DNA of 64,000 nucleotides from NCBI GenBank assembly GCA_905160935.1, contig CAJHZI010000424.1, positions 352,001-416,000 on the forward strand. Reading direction: 5' to 3'. Each line of letters opens with the position of its first letter. Position 1 is the stretch's first letter. The stretch is from Enchytraeus crypticus (Eukaryota > Annelida > Clitellata > Enchytraeida > Enchytraeidae). Below are positions 62,245 through 64,000 of the stretch, piece after piece. Both the position numbers and the translations under genes were made by a program. Below the pieces are notes generated by a model. The model ran no database searches. It saw only the letters and a program-made list of their open reading frames with translations, and had not been told where the DNA came from.

Positions 62245-64000
62245 ATTTTATTTATTTATTTATTTATTCATTTATCACACGCATTCCACAAGAACTACAT
62301 GACAAATGTTCTACAATAGATGAAAAAGCGTATGAACGGAAATAAAGGCCTTGGTGAGGCACTTACATATTCCGAGAAGATAAATCGTAGGAACCAAAAT
62401 TATATACACATTAAAAGCATGCATCAGATAAATTAAGCAATTTGCGCTTATACCATTGAGTCCCATAAAACAGTTGAGAGACAAATAAAGTTAAAAAATT
62501 AGTGTGAATTATGTGTGAAGTTAAACAATAAAAAGGTCCTTGAATATCACTATCAAATATCACTTGAATTTACGTAGATGATTTAGAGTAATATAAAAAC
62601 AATAGAATAACGCACTTAGCTAAAAATTGAACGAGAACAATAATAGGTTAAAATATAATGTCAAAGGGCGTAGCAGTTTCTCATAAATTTGCTAAGATCA
62701 GTTTCGTTAAGCCTTTTCTTAAGCGAATCTACAGAGGGAGCATTTACTGTGCTAGACGGTAGTTGGTTCCATATGCTTATACATCTATTTTTAAAGTGGT
62801 AACGCTCAGCGTTACATCTAAAGGGTTTAGCATAAAGAGTAGCGCCATTGTTTCTTGTGATTCCACTTTTAAAAGTAAAGAAATCCTGAATAGGTAAATG
62901 AATCAAATGGTTCATTATTTTATAGTAGGAGATTAGGTCTAGTTTAATTTAATTAATTCATTTAATTAATTAATTTAATTTAATTCGACGAAGTTCAAGT
63001 GGTTCAGCATCAAGTAATTTTAATCTATGGGGGTAAGGATATTCTTTTAGTCAAAAAAGTCGTTTGGTAAATCTTTTTTGCACTGATTCGATTAGGTCAA
63101 TATCTTGCTTTCGATAGGGTGACCAAAGATTTGAACAGTACTCTAATATTGGGCGGACAAATATACTGAAAGATTTAAACAGCAAGGTTTTATCTTTTGA
63201 CTTGAAGGAATTTAGTATAATTGCCGCCTTTCTACGTGCCTTATTACATAGGGACTTGATATGTGATGAAAAGGAAAGATCCTGTGAAAATAGGATACCT
63301 AAGTCAGTAACCTCGTTTACTCTTAACAAGGAGACTGACCCAAGTATGTAGTTATACTCTATTAAAGGACCTCTACTATTACTGAAAGATATAACTTGAC
63401 ATTTGTTGCAAGCAAGCTCCATTGCCATTCTTTAGCCCAATGAAGGATATTATTTAAATTTTGTTGAAGGGATTCACAGTCAGCAGGTGATTTTATACAT
63501 GAAAAGAGTTTTGCATCATCTGCAAACAGATGAAGGGTGTTAATATCGGGACAACTATCACACATGTCATTTATATAGATAGGAACAGTATAGGTCCAAG
63601 AACGCTACCTTGAGGTACACCACTGCTTACAGGTGCCCAGTTGGAGTAGTGCTTGTTTAATTTTACTTTTTGAAATCTGTTAACTAAGAAAGATTTAAGC
63701 CAACTAAGAAGATTTCCTCCGATACCGTATTTTTGCAATTTAAAAAGCAATTTTGTGTGAACTATACTGTCGAATGCTGTAGAAAAGTCAAGATAAATTG
63801 AGTCATTTTTCCTATAAATTCTGACATATTGTCAAAATATTTAAGTAATTGGCTATTTGTGGATTTTCTAGGTAAGAAACCGAATTGCCTTGGATAAATT
63901 AAGTGATTTGATAATAAGTGTGAGAGAATCTGATTTTTGATAATTCTTTCCATAATTTTACAAACAATGGAGGTTAACGATATGGGGCGATAGTTTTTTG
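62245..64000 (-). mobile_element. CR1-like LINE, broken, running off the window
   Basis: On minus in order: ERIIKNQILSHLLSNHLIYP RQFGFLP, then YLDFSTAFDSIVH (motif A, after a shift near 63812), VSSGVPQGSVLGPILFL (B), a shift near 63585, NTLHLFADDAKLFS (catalytic FADD), a shift near 63430, CNKCQVISFSNSRGP, ILEYCSNLWSPYRKQDIDLI ESVQKRFTKRLF and WNQLPSSTVNAPSVDSLKKR. These are CR1-clade motifs. The 3' end is an AAAT repeat at 62246-62272, directly abutting the (GAT)n of the SINE. At least three frameshifts make it inactive; the 5' part lies beyond 64000. Confidence 0.86.

Overview
This is animal nuclear DNA, not microbial. Genes are split into short exons with GT/AG splice sites. Introns are packed with (TA)n, (GAT)n, (GA)n and (ATT)n microsatellites, minisatellites, SINEs, LINEs, mariner and hAT remnants. 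The recognisable proteins (SPIRE, SSNA1, fibronectin type III repeats, inositol-3-phosphate synthase) are metazoan, and the retroelement mix (RTE, L2/CR1, an RLE-type LINE, 5S-derived SINEs) suggests a marine invertebrate. The phylum cannot be fixed from the sequence alone.

Three real split genes can be assembled by eye with consistent reading phases. (1) The 3' end of a SPIRE actin-nucleator gene on + (exons 1-62, 894-995, 2173-2276, 4899-5469). Its stop codon lies inside a 40-bp minisatellite. (2) A complete SSNA1/NA14 gene on - (14161-14212, 13323-13522, 11144-11218; 108 aa). (3) The 5' part of a fibronectin type III repeat receptor or adhesion gene on + (46741-61201, seven coding exons, running off the right edge). 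It has a signal peptide, a Thr-rich stalk and about four FN3 units joined mostly by phase-1 introns.

The rest is mainly mobile DNA. 2.3-4.8 kb holds an RTE tail, a solo LTR with 5-bp target duplication, and a hAT-like element nested in a tRNA SINE nested in a minisatellite. 7.1-7.9 kb is a foldback element; 8.6-10.2 kb is a 5'-truncated RTE LINE with a perfect 15-bp target duplication. 17.7-20.8 kb holds an L2 fragment, a second hAT-like copy and a broken intronless ORF. 22.4-24.9 kb is a mariner containing an L2-like LINE that itself contains an inverted L2 end. 26.6-27.7 and 33.8-34.8 kb hold mariner remnants. 55.6-58.96 kb is a near-full-length but broken BovB-like RTE inside an intron of the FN3 gene. 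The right edge holds a CR1-like LINE.

The most unusual block is 38.7-45.2 kb, all on -. An RLE-type LINE with an intact 707-codon RT ORF is followed, in the same orientation, by about 1 kb of unknown nearly open frame, an intronless fragment of inositol-3-phosphate synthase, and an acidic His-rich ORF built on a 27-bp (9-residue) tandem repeat. It may be a chimeric retrocopy. Family-level themes are SINEs sharing 3' ends with RTE and L2-like LINEs, and a SINE family with a 5S rRNA-like segment.
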